From the NCBI GenBank assembly GCA_004322215.1, contig SCSM01000007.1, positions 62,001 through 126,000 on the forward strand: a DNA stretch of 64,000 bases. Direction: 5' to 3'. This DNA is from Bacteroidota bacterium. GTDB taxonomy: Bacteria; Bacteroidota; Ignavibacteria; Kapaibacteriales; UBA2268. Every line of letters begins with the position of its first letter. The stretch's first letter is position 1. The notes under the pieces are model-generated. The model had not been told where the DNA came from and made no database searches. It worked only from the letters and a program-made list of their open reading frames with translations. This document shows, piece after piece, positions 43,941-54,000 of the stretch. The position numbers and the translations under genes are program-made.

Positions 43941-45147
43941 ATGGCAAATATTGGCTTTTACCTCAATAAACCTTCGAGTAATAATTGAACAGTCATATTT
44001 TTAAGAATCATTATTGATGGAAAAAGAACAAAAATTTCAACCGGAGAAAAGATACATCCTAAGTTTTGGAATATTGAAAAACAAGAAGCCCCATAGGAAT
44101 ACAACCGGTTCATCTGAACTCAATGACCTTTTTAAATCAATTAAATCATCTGTCGAGGCAACTATTTGAGATGCAAAAGCAAGAAATATTGAAATAACAT
44201 CTGATTACTTGAAGGAAAATTTTGATAAGAAATTTAAGAAAGGAAAACTTGAAAAAGTTTCTTTTTTTGAACAATTTGAAAATTTCATTGAATCCAGTAA
44301 GACAACTAAAAAATCTAATGTTATCAAAGCGTATCGGACAACTTTAAATAAATTGAAAGAGTTTGAATCGTTATATAAAAATAAAATTACTTTCACAAGT
44401 ATTGATATTTCATTCTACGATAAGTTCTTAAGTTACTTAATAAATAAAAATCAATATTTAAATAATACAGCCGGAAATTACATAAAGCATATTAAAACTT
44501 TTATGAATTTCTGTTATCAACGAAAAATTCATGATAATAATGAATATAAAAATTTTAAAGTATTTAAAGAAGAGAGCCAATCAATATATTTAACCGATGC
44601 CGAATTAAAGAAAATCGAAAATTTAGACCTATCATTTGGTGATAGACTAAATAATATCAAAAATGTCTTTCTATTACAATGTTATACCGGGCTTAGATAT
44701 TCTGATTTAATTAAATTGACTCAGGAAGATATTAAAAACGATTTTATTATTATCAGAACTGTTAAAACCAAAGATGAAATCAATATACCGATAAGCCCCA
44801 AAGCAAGAAAATTACTTGACAATTTAGATGGGTTGAACTTTAAATTTGTATCAAATCAAAAGATGAACAGTTACCTTACAGAAATTGGTATCAGAGCCGG
44901 AATTGATGAACCATTTAAAAACATTCTTTATAGAGGGAGTGAAAGAATCGAAAAGATTTTACCCAAGTATGAAATGCTTTCAACACATACTGCACGCAGA
45001 ACCTTCATAACATTATCTCTTGAGAAAGGGATGAGACCTGAAGTTGTAATGAAAATAACCGGACATAAAGATTATAAATCATTTAAAAGGTATGTAAAAC
45101 TTACGGATAATGTTGCAAAAGAGGAAGTAACAAGAGCTTGGATATAA
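43941..45147 (+). pseudogene. Tyrosine integrase, broken by two stops and a frameshift
   Basis: Read through its lesions, the gene encodes ~400 residues. An arm-binding N-terminus (ANIGFYLNKPSSNN, VIFLRIIIDGKRTKISTGE, HPKFWNIEKQEA) is followed by a core-binding domain and a catalytic domain with Arg (CYTGLRYSDL), His-x2-Arg (THTARRTF), His (ITGHKDY) and Tyr (FKRYVKL) all present. Lesions are a TGA at 43986-43988, a one-base frame change in the C run at 44089-44092, and a TGA at 44167-44169. From 44209 on, the frame is open. Both stops could come from CGA by a single C-to-T change. It lies beside tRNA-Arg, so it is probably the remains of an integrated element. Confidence 0.88.
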
Positions 45148-45158
45148 GATTCCAATGG

Positions 45159-45184
45159 TAGTGTAAACTAAACTCTGTCCTTTA
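45159..45184. repeat. Probable IS256-family terminal inverted repeat
   Basis: TAGTGTAAACTAAACTCTGTCC resembles the ends of IS256-family elements and lies downstream of the transposase remnant, 12 bp after the integrase stop. The other end of the element was not found. Confidence 0.45.
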
Positions 45185-45337
45185 TGAATATTATTAAAAA
45201 AATATATCCGATTAATAAAATTAATAAAATAAACCTTTAAAAGAAAATCCGATTATAATTTAATGTGTCGGATAATGAGTTCGCAAAACGAATGATAAAA
45301 GCACTTTAAACTATAATCAAAATACCCGTGACTATTC

Positions 45338-45750
45338 TTATACCTCTAAGTTGTATTTAAATCTGTCTCCAAATCTGATTGCCAACTGTTGAGCAGTAGT
45401 ACCCCAATTCTGCATTGGTTGTGTCCACTTATTCATAACTTCCATTGATGTAGGCCAGACTAATTTGACTAATGCCATATCACTGGTGAATGGTCCCTTT
45501 GTCTTGCTCCCCTTGAGGATCTTCCTGTGGAATCCTTCTACCGTATTTGTTGTGTAGATAAGCCTGCGAATCTCGGCTGTATAAGCAAAATAGGTCGTTA
45601 AATTATCCCAGTTATTCCTCCAGGATTTAATAACAATTGGTATTTCTTAACCCATTTTTCTTCTAAGTTATTCATCTCTTCTTCGGCTATTGATTTAGTA
45701 TCCGCCTTATAGACAAGCTTCAGGCCAGCCATGAATGCCTTATGGTCTTT
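45338..45750 (-). pseudogene. IS256-family transposase, C-terminal remnant with a frameshift
   Basis: On the minus strand the sequence encodes KDHKAFMAGLKLVYKADTK ... LEEKWVKKYQLLL, then after a one-base loss near 45625 continues as KSWRNNWDNLTTYFAYTAEI, RRLIYTTNTVEGFHRKI and SKTKGPFTSDMALVKLVW, ending at a TAA (45338-45340). This is the C-terminal part of an IS256 (mutator-type) transposase, including the region with the last catalytic Glu (TVEGFHR). The N-terminal half is missing, replaced in frame by a type I restriction fragment. Confidence 0.85.
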
Positions 45751-46062
45751 GCTTGTGGATTCATAGATAAAAGGAAGTGGTTTACTATTTACAAACCATT
45801 TTATTCTACCTGAAGCATAACGGATAGCTTGTTCATGCACAGCAGTTAGTAGTGTGCTTTCTTTTTTTGCTTCGATTACCCCGACAGGGCTGTCCTCAAT
45901 AAAGAGCATATAATCAGCTGCCCCGGAGTCAGTAGGATACTCACGGACAGCAATACCAATAGAAGCATTCAAATTGATATGCTTATAAACTTGAATCGCC
46001 CAGCCGATCTGTATCAGTTGAGCATCAATATTCTGTCTGGCATATTCTTCCGGGAGTATCAT
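45751..46062 (-). pseudogene. HsdR (type I restriction endonuclease) N-terminal fragment
   Basis: The first ~104 codons encode the HsdR nuclease domain start: PEEYARQNIDAQLIQIGWAI, NASIGIAVREYPTDSG, AADYMLFIEDSPVGVIEAKKE and SGRIKWFVNSKPLPFIYEST. The PD-(D/E)xK residues (Asp in AADYM, Glu-x-Lys in IEAKKE) are intact. After FIYESTS the frame runs straight into transposase sequence, so the helicase and C-terminal domains are gone. No hsdM or hsdS lies nearby. The fragment cannot encode a working restriction subunit. Confidence 0.83.
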
Positions 46063-46287
46063 AAGTTATATGTCATAAGTTGAATTTCCAATTCATAAAT
46101 TTAGTATAATTTTCAGGTTATTGCAAATAATTACTAATTGTCAATTTATTGTCTATTTTGATTATTATAGTAGGATTATGTCAAATTACATATTTAACAA
46201 TACCAATTCTTTGATGAACTAATATAATTATTTAGTTTATGGCTCTTAAAATATTCAATTTTTATGCCTTTCTTTCTTGTCCACTTT
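46063..46287. other. AT-rich gap in the mobile-element scar
   Basis: No gene is visible. CATAAGTT occurs twice near 46063-46085 as a direct repeat. The stretch lies between the HsdR fragment and the IS3 remnant. Confidence 0.4.
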
Positions 46288-46485
46288 TTAGGTACAATTC
46301 AACCTCATATCAAGTAAATTTTGAGCTACCCTAAGATTACGCTTAGAATCAGTTTTTAATTTGAATTCACGTTTCGTATTTGCCTTTTTTCCATTCTTTG
46401 TCATCATCTTCGATATTTGATTCTAGTAACAATAAGGCCCATTGATCTTAAAGCTCTTGTTATCCTGCGGCTCTCGTATACACTT
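46288..46485 (-). pseudogene. IS3-family (IS150 group) OrfB remnant
   Basis: On the minus strand, ESRRITRALRSMGLIVTRIK is followed, after a frame change, by KMMTKNGKKANTKREFKLK and TDSKRNLRVAQNLLD. This aligns with the region before the DDE core of IS3-family OrfB, where the usual text is Y.SRRI...L...G..VSRK.V.RLM...GL.AK..R.FK.TTDSKH.LPVAPNLL. Stops interrupt both ends, and the rve catalytic core is absent. Confidence 0.8.
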
Positions 46486-46578
46486 ATGTTCTACTCATAT
46501 TCTTCTTTAATATTAAATAACAGTTATTTCTCATATACTTTCCCCGAATGTTTCTTCAACCAACGATAAAAACCACTC

Positions 46579-48954
46579 TTACTTGCAATATTTTTTAATA
46601 TAAAAAAAAACTTCCATATATCCCAATTCACCGGCTTTACTCCAATCTTTACATGCTCCTTCTTTATCTCCCAATTCATACCTGGCAACTCCACGATTAA
46701 TGTAAGCTGAATGGTTAGGATTAAGTTCAATAACATAGTCGAAATCGGAAATAGCACCATGCTTATAATCTAATTTATACTTTGCTTGCCCACGATAGAA
46801 ATAAGCTTCAGTATAATTTGAGTTAATCTCAATTACTTTTGTGAAATCATCTATAGAACCACGCATATCTTCTAAATAATATTTCACAATTCCCCGATTG
46901 CAATAAGCTTCGGCAGACTTAGGATTAATCTCAATTGCTTTGTTAAAATCTACAATAGCACCACGATTATCTTTTAATTTGTACTTTGCAAGTCCGCGAT
47001 TGTAATAATAATCAGCATTGTTTGAATCAAGTTTAATCGCTTTATTAAAATCTGGAATAGTACCTCTATTATCTTTTAAGTTAAACTTTGCAATCCCGCG
47101 ATAGTAATAATACTCAGCTATATTTGAATCAAGCTTAATTGCTTTATTGAAATCTGCAAGAGCACCTTTGTAATCATCAATTAATAATAATGCACTTCCA
47201 TGTTGGAAATAGGGATGAGCATGATCAGGATTTCTACGTATCGCTTTTGTAAATTTATCAAGATAACATTCGAAACAATCCAAATCACGCTTTACTTTCT
47301 CAGGTTTCCTATTAACATTTTCTCTTTTCTCATTTAGTGAAAAAGCTTTGTTGTATTCAATATCTTTGCCCAAATCAATTCCTTTTCTGATATCAGCATT
47401 ACCGCCACCTTTATCTTCAACTTTATATTTTGCAATCCCTCGATAATAATAAGCTTGAGAGTACTCTGAATCAATCTCAATTGATTTTGTGAAATCATCA
47501 ATAGCTCCCCAATAGTCTTTTAAAATATATTTAGCAAGTCCCCGATTTAAAAATGCTTCAGCATACCCCGGATTTAATTGAATCGCATGAGTGAAATCAT
47601 CAATAGCACCTTCGCAATTACTTAAATCATTTTTTGCTCGCCCTCGTTTATAATAAGTTTTAGCATTTTCCATGTTTTTATTAATCGCTTTGGTGAAATC
47701 ATCAACAGCACTTTTGCAATCACCTAATTCATTTTTTACACAACCTCTCTTATAGTAAGTCTTAGAAATTTCCTGATTTTTATAAATCGCTTTTGTGAAA
47801 TCATCTATAGCACCTTTACAATTGTCTAATTCATATTTTATCTCTCCACTTTTATAATTTGCAACAGCATAATTCGAATCGATCTCTATCGCCTTTGTGA
47901 AATCATTGATAGCATCTTCATATTTCGCTAATTCATATTTCAGAAATCCCTGTGAGTAGAAAGCCTCAGCAAGTTTCGGATTATACTTAATTGATTCCGT
48001 AAAATCGGTGATAGCATCTTCGTATTTGCCTAATTTATTTTTCGTAACCCCCCGGCTGTAGTATGCAAGTGCAAAAGTAATACTAATATCTATTGATTTT
48101 GTATAATCAGAAATAGCCTCTTTATATTTGCCTAATTTATCTTGAGCAATCCCCCGAAGGAAGTAAGCATTAGCAAACTCCGGATTAATCTTAATTGCTT
48201 TTGTATAATCGTAAATAGCATCTTCGTATTTGTTTAAAAATACTTTCATATTCCCACGATTGACTAAAGCCTCTAAATACTTCGGATTAATATCACCTGC
48301 TCTTGTGAAATCTGATATAGCCCCTATATAATCTTTTTTAAAATCTGCTTTTGCAATCCCTATGTAATTATATACTCCACTTTTGGACTTATTATAATCT
48401 AATGCACTTAAATAAGCAAGAGTTGATATAGCTTCTTCACTGATATGATATGAATTTATATAATGTTGCTTTGATGTCTCCTTATGCGATGTTACATCCC
48501 AGTAAATTTCAGTATTATCATTCCAACAAACAAAAACATGATTAGGAGCTAACATACTGAATAATGGTAAAGATAAATTTTCAGCTATAGTTAGGTAAGT
48601 TAAAGTTAAAAATTGGCAATCCATCTTCCTTTTTTCCAATGCTTTTGAAAATAGTTTTAGAGTATCATATACAATATTATAGCTTCTGATTACAGAGTCT
48701 ATTGTTTCAAGGATAGCTATTGCTTCTTCATAATAACAGGGTGTCTTGATTTGAATTTTAGACTTACAGGTATTCACTATGCTATCAAGTAGTAAATATG
48801 CATCATCACTAACTTCAAAGCCGCTTTCCTTTTCTTTGTCGAGCGCCCAGAATCCGATGCCTTTATAGTCGTTCTTTTTGGGCTGTGCATCTAAATTAAA
48901 TGAGAATGAACATAAAAAAAGGAAAATTAAAAATAATAAAGAATATTTTTTCAT
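46579..48954 (-). CDS. Exported transglutaminase-like domain with ~16 TPR repeats
   Basis: The 791-residue protein has a signal peptide (1-23). Residues ~45-160 form a transglutaminase-like domain of the SirB1/TPR type, with a plausible triad Cys113 (KRKMDCQFLT), His139 (APNHVFVCW) and Asp153 (YWDVTS). From ~195 to 785 there are about 16 TPR units of 34 residues (for example YYYRGIAKFNLKDNRGTIPDFNKAIKLDSN), one of them degenerate around 525-575. TPRs mediate protein binding, so it may be a scaffold or a modifying enzyme acting on partners of the secreted cluster. It is the downstream-most intact gene of that cluster. Confidence 0.82.
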   Translation of the reverse strand: MKKYSLLFLIFLFLCSFSFNLDAQPKKNDYKGIGFWALDKEKESGFEVSDDAYLLLDSIVNTCKSKIQIKTPCYYEEAIAILETIDSVIRSYNIVYDTLKLFSKALEKRKMDCQFLTLTYLTIAENLSLPLFSMLAPNHVFVCWNDNTEIYWDVTSHKETSKQHYINSYHISEEAISTLAYLSALDYNKSKSGVYNYIGIAKADFKKDYIGAISDFTRAGDINPKYLEALVNRGNMKVFLNKYEDAIYDYTKAIKINPEFANAYFLRGIAQDKLGKYKEAISDYTKSIDISITFALAYYSRGVTKNKLGKYEDAITDFTESIKYNPKLAEAFYSQGFLKYELAKYEDAINDFTKAIEIDSNYAVANYKSGEIKYELDNCKGAIDDFTKAIYKNQEISKTYYKRGCVKNELGDCKSAVDDFTKAINKNMENAKTYYKRGRAKNDLSNCEGAIDDFTHAIQLNPGYAEAFLNRGLAKYILKDYWGAIDDFTKSIEIDSEYSQAYYYRGIAKYKVEDKGGGNADIRKGIDLGKDIEYNKAFSLNEKRENVNRKPEKVKRDLDCFECYLDKFTKAIRRNPDHAHPYFQHGSALLLIDDYKGALADFNKAIKLDSNIAEYYYYRGIAKFNLKDNRGTIPDFNKAIKLDSNNADYYYNRGLAKYKLKDNRGAIVDFNKAIEINPKSAEAYCNRGIVKYYLEDMRGSIDDFTKVIEINSNYTEAYFYRGQAKYKLDYKHGAISDFDYVIELNPNHSAYINRGVARYELGDKEGACKDWSKAGELGYMEVFFYIKKYCK

Positions 48955-49117
48955 TACAACTCCTAAAAAATATTTAAAATTTATTTTTTAAAATCGCCAT
49001 TTATTTTTGTCGGGCACCAGTGAAAAACAATATTATTTTTTTCAAATTTTAACCTTACAATATCCTAGAATTTATCTTATAACTAATAAAATTTTTGCAA
49101 AGGATTGCATCTTTGTT

Positions 49118-49768
49118 TCAAATGTTATCTTTTTCTTTAATTAATTCCTGAAACTCATCTGAGTTTACAAATTTTTCATATTTATTAAAAAGATAAGTTT
49201 CAAATCCGGATAAAGTTTTAACCAGATATATTGTTGATGATATAGCTATCATTGTTAATAAATTAGAAAATAAGTTATATGTTAGATATTCACTGATGCT
49301 GAAAGAATTACTAAATCTCATTAAAATTATTGGTAAAATATTACTTATTAAAAAAAGACTCCACCAAATTGTCACATAAGTAGTTGGTTTAATATAATTT
49401 TGGTCACTTGAAACTTGTGTGTTTGTCCAGATTTCATTCATTATTACTTTTGGATAGAAAAAGCTTATTATGGGAATAAACCATCCTCCTATTGCCCAAC
49501 TTTTTTTATATTGCAATGGTGTATCAATATTTTCCAGATTTTTATAAGCCCGATAAAACCAAATAATAAAAATAATTGATGTTATAAAGTATAGCAGAAT
49601 TCTTATTACTATAAATGCTTCATAAGTCTCATTTCTTGAATAACTATTCAATAGATCATCAGATTTGAAAGACTCCCAAATAGTAATAATAATTACAGTA
49701 ACAAGCAATCCTATGAAACTTGAAATTAATATTTTAGCTAATATTTTGTTTGATTTGACAGGATTCAT
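49118..49768 (-). CDS. DUF4328-family membrane protein
   Basis: The 216-residue protein has about five hydrophobic segments (12-32, 52-75, 90-108, 128-150, 165-185). FIIWFYRAYKNLENIDTPLQYKKSWAIGGWFIPIISFFYPKVIMNEIW is the DUF4328 signature. These proteins are of unknown function and are often linked to signalling or envelope genes. Its leader shares a ~20-bp block with that of the TPR gene. Confidence 0.85.
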   Translation of the reverse strand: MNPVKSNKILAKILISSFIGLLVTVIIITIWESFKSDDLLNSYSRNETYEAFIVIRILLYFITSIIFIIWFYRAYKNLENIDTPLQYKKSWAIGGWFIPIISFFYPKVIMNEIWTNTQVSSDQNYIKPTTYVTIWWSLFLISNILPIILMRFSNSFSISEYLTYNLFSNLLTMIAISSTIYLVKTLSGFETYLFNKYEKFVNSDEFQELIKEKDNI

Positions 49769-49938
49769 TATTATTCTCCTAAAAAATATTTAAAATTAAT
49801 TTTTAATGATAAAGAATAATTCATTAGTAATTTATCCCTCACATAACGCACAGAAAAGCCATTTTTTTCATTAACTCCTTTTCTTTTTAAAAAAGAAAAG
49901 AAATAAAAGAAAAAGAATAAAAGTGCTAAGAGTAAAGG

Positions 49939-51026
49939 TTAATAAGTCCGCATTACCCGAAAACCGCCGCTGCCGAGCTGGGTGCTCGGGCGCGCGTAGC
50001 CGCGCCAAGCTGAACGACAATCGCTTGCATGATAGCCAAAGTGACTACCACGCACAACACTGTTATACCTTTTTGTCTCACACTTAGGGTCTGTTACCGC
50101 TGTCTCGGTATAGTAAGCTAAATTATACGAATCCCAGCACCACTCCCATACATTACCGCTCATATCAAATAGACCAAAATTATTCGGCTCTTTTTGACCT
50201 ACCTCATGTGTGCTGCCTTCTGCATTACCACAATACCACCCTATCCTGTCCAAATTCGCATCTATTGGTTTACAATATTCATTAGTTAGAATTCCACTGT
50301 AAAAGTCCGTTGTTGTTCCCGCCTTTCCCATTCAGCTTCTGTCGGGAGCCGCCAGCCGTTTGCATTCCAATTGCAGGTAACATCTGTTCCGATTATTGTA
50401 TAGCATTTCGTAAGTCCATCCTTTTCCGATAATTTGTTGCAAAATTCAACCGCTTCATACCAGTTTATCCTTTCAACAGGAAGATTGTCCCCTTTGAATT
50501 TGCTGGGTTCTGTTCCCATTATTTTTTTCCATTGGTTCTGTGTTATTTCATATTTTCCCATATAAAATGATTTAGTCAATGTAACAGTATGTTCCGGTAT
50601 TTCAGTATATTCAACATAATATAACCCCATGTTGCCCATTTGAAATGAACCTGCAGGGATAAGAACTGATTCGATTAGGGATATGACAGAAAAATCAACA
50701 TCATTACTTTTCTTCTCATTCACCATAACCGCAACTTTTCCGCTTATGGCTCCTTCAGGCACTTTTACTTTGATTTCCGTTTCGCTCCAGCTTGAGTATT
50801 CGCTTGCTTGTATATTGTTAAAGGATACAAAGCTTGTGTCTTGTGTGGAACCGAAGCCGAAACCGGAAATTGTAATAATATCTCCGATATTAGCAGAGTC
50901 AGTATTTATACTTATGATTTTCAATGTTGAATCAGGGAGATTATCTTTATTTCCCGAACCTCCTGCATGTAAATATAAAGGAAGAATGGTTAAGATGATT
51001 ATTAAATTCAATAATTGCTTTTTCAT
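49939..51026 (-). pseudogene. IPT/TIG plus SUMF1 (formylglycine-generating-like) protein, split by a frameshift
   Basis: The first frame (51026 to 50286) has a signal peptide, a TIG domain (SANIGDIITISGFGFGSTQDTSFVSF) and the start of a SUMF1 domain (VLIPAGSFQMGN, YEITQNQWKKIMG, WRLPTEAEWE). The second frame (to 49939) carries on with AGTTTDFYSG, NNFGLFDMSGNVWEWCWD, VVRGSHFGYHASDCRSAWRG and GGFRVMRTY. Between EAEWE and AGTTT about three residues are missing, and the frame shifts near 50320-50330, consistent with a ~10-bp deletion. The first of the two catalytic FGE cysteines is absent, so it is likely a binding or non-FGE SUMF1 protein. Confidence 0.82.
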
Positions 51027-51073
51027 AACATTTTATTGCTATAGAAATTTTTATTAGATAACATCAATTTTAT

Positions 51074-54000
51074 TTAATAGTAAAAAATAGGAAAATCCTG
51101 CTCATAGTTTTCCTGCCGCACATTAGGCGTTTGTTTGAATACCTCACGATATTTATCAAATTCTTTAATTATAAATTTTCGTAATTCAGATACTGTTACC
51201 TTGCTGTCCTTGTCATAATCGGCAAAAAGTGAATTAGTAGTTATGTCCTTTGAAAATCCTTTCAATACAGCAAAAGTGAACAGTCCGTTTTGCTTTTCTG
51301 CAGTTTCTTTTGCTGTCTCGACTCCTTTAGATGCTGAAATTATTATCGTTCCTGAGCCTCTGTTCAAATTAATGAATAATTCATTCAGATAGTCTGCTGT
51401 AATGCTTGTTCCAAGCTTCTTTTTTGTCTTTTTCGGACATATTGCCTTTACATCACCTCTGTAGTAAATATCTTTTATATTATCCTTCGGCGCTGGTTTA
51501 TTCTCATCCATTGCTAAAATATCTTCTTTATCAACTTCTCCCGAATGACAGGCATCGAGAAATAATAGCTTCTGTCGGGCTGGTATGGAATCCAAAATAT
51601 TCTCAAGCTCATCGAATGCTAATCCATTTTGTTCAGGCTCACAAGGGTTTATATTATATGTTGATAAATAATAGTCAAGACTATCATTTAAAAGCCCATG
51701 CCCGGAAAATGAAATTAAGACAACATCATCGGGTTTGGTTTTTAGTAGTGTGTCTTTGAGTTTTAAAATATTTTCTCTTGTGGCATTCTGATTTAGCATT
51801 GGTATAATATGTATTTGATTGTAAAATTTAGCTTGGTTTTTAAATATACTGCATAAATCGTTTGCATCTTTATGGGCAAATTTCAAATCAATGGATTTAA
51901 AGTTAGTCATTGAATATTCATAATTTGAAATTCCAATAGCTATTACATATAAATCTGGCTTTTTCTCTTTGACTTTATATTCAATGTATTTAGTATCGAA
52001 GAGGCTTTCGACACCTATTTCGTTCAGAACAGATACCTGGATTTTATTTGAGCCTTGAGATAATGTCAATTCTACATCTTTTTGTATTTGCTTAACTTTT
52101 TGGTTTCTTACATCGAGTCCGTTTCTCCCATAAATCGGAACATTATTCACATAAACATTGACTCTGTCGAGTGTGTAGTTTTCATCTGTAGCTTTTATTT
52201 TGAGAGTTACCTTTTTTTTGTCATATAGATATTCGATGCCGTCTTTATTTGTAATTTCGGCAGTTGGCAGGTTATAATCTTCTTTCAGCCATTCTTCTTT
52301 GAATTTCATTTTCCTTAATCTTTTCAAGTAAGCATCATGGTAAGCATCAATTAGCTCTTGCGAAGCATAACCTAATCTTGACAGCACAATATCAGGTCTG
52401 TTCAATCTCAAATCGAACTGCTCGAATGGATATGCGTGCATCCCGATACGGAAAGCTACACCTTTGTAACCGCCTTTTGAGCAAGTGTAGTAGTTGTCTG
52501 GGGTTGTGATTATATAGTCAGTTGAATCAATTGAAAATAATGATGTGATTTCTTTATTTAATTTATCAAAATATATTAATCGATTTTTTGTTGAGTAATC
52601 ATATTTTCTTGGTTTAAATAATCTATCATTATTTTCAATAATTATATTATCATTTTCAAACCGATAATAATAACCTAAAATTCGACCCCATTGATTCATT
52701 TTATAATAATAACTAAAATTTTCCAAATTATTATTGAAATCTAGAGCCCACTCTCTAATAAAATCATCATATTCTCTTAATTTTAACTCCAAGTATTCTT
52801 TAGCTAAATAGTAATCACCATCTTCTTCCCATGCAAAAATGCTAATGCATTCATGGGTCTTAAGATTCAATAAGTAAATATAGCCATTTCTTTCCTCATG
52901 AGGAATTGGTTTTCCATAATTGAAATCTTTCCCGAAAGTAATAAGATAATTTCTATCAGGACTCAGTTTACTGAATAAATAAAACTCTGAATAATGTTCA
53001 CAAAAACCATTTGTCAATGAAAAACATTTGTCTTCTTTTAAATCCCAATGTACTATTTCCTTTGTTCCTATTCCAATTATTGAGGAATTTTCACCAATGA
53101 ATTCAATAGATATATCTGCTTTAATCTTTTTATTTTTTAATTCTGCTCTATTTTTCAAATCCCAAAGACATAATATTGTATCTGATGAACTGCATGCTAA
53201 AAAGCGACCATTATTACTTAATGAAATAGTCAAAATTTCACTTTTAAGCCCTTTTATTTGTAGACGTTCATTAAACTTATCAATATCATATAATTTTATT
53301 GTTCCGTTTCCCATCCCAATAATTAGAGTATTATTTTTTGGACTATAATAAAATGATGAAATCGGGGTTGTATCATTGTAAAGTTTTTTAATTCTAATAT
53401 CATTTACAATGTTCCAAATTCTTATACTATTATCGTTATTAAAACAAGCTATAGAATGTCCGTCTTCTTTTACACTTATATCCACGATTTTATTAATAAA
53501 TCCTTTAAGCTTTTGCACAATATTTTCAGTTGAATAATTCCAGATAATTATGTCAGGATCCAAATAACTTGCAGTTGCTACATTTGATTCGAAGGGAGAG
53601 AATGAGATTGATGATATAATTCTTTTATTTCCTCTAACCACCCCGATTACTTTACCAGTGGTTATTTCTTTAATACATAATATGTTTCTTTCTTTAACAT
53701 AACCGATATATTTTGAATCATAACTAAATGAAAACGATGATATATCTTCAACATTTAGTAATGATTTAGTTATTGAGGGTTTTGTAATAGCTAGATATCT
53801 TTCTGGAAATTTAAAAGCAGAATCGAATGTTGGAAATGGTGCTAAAATTAAATTATCTATATCCCAAATTTTTAAAGAACCCGAATGATTATGAGCTACA
53901 TATTTACCGTTTGGACTAAAAACTATATAGGATTCTGCATCTTCGGGTTGTAAATTTATTTCATAACATTTCTTAGTTAAAAAATCTTCCCATACCAAAA

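Noticed and set aside
45598-46062. A single intact 154-residue gene
   Set aside because: It is a chimera of an HsdR N-terminus and a transposase end and does not match any one family.
49870-49915. Terminator at the CTTTTCTTTTT/AAAAAAGAAAAG inverted repeat
   Set aside because: It lies after the SUMF1 gene, but the stem is almost all A-T and may be chance in an AT-rich gap.
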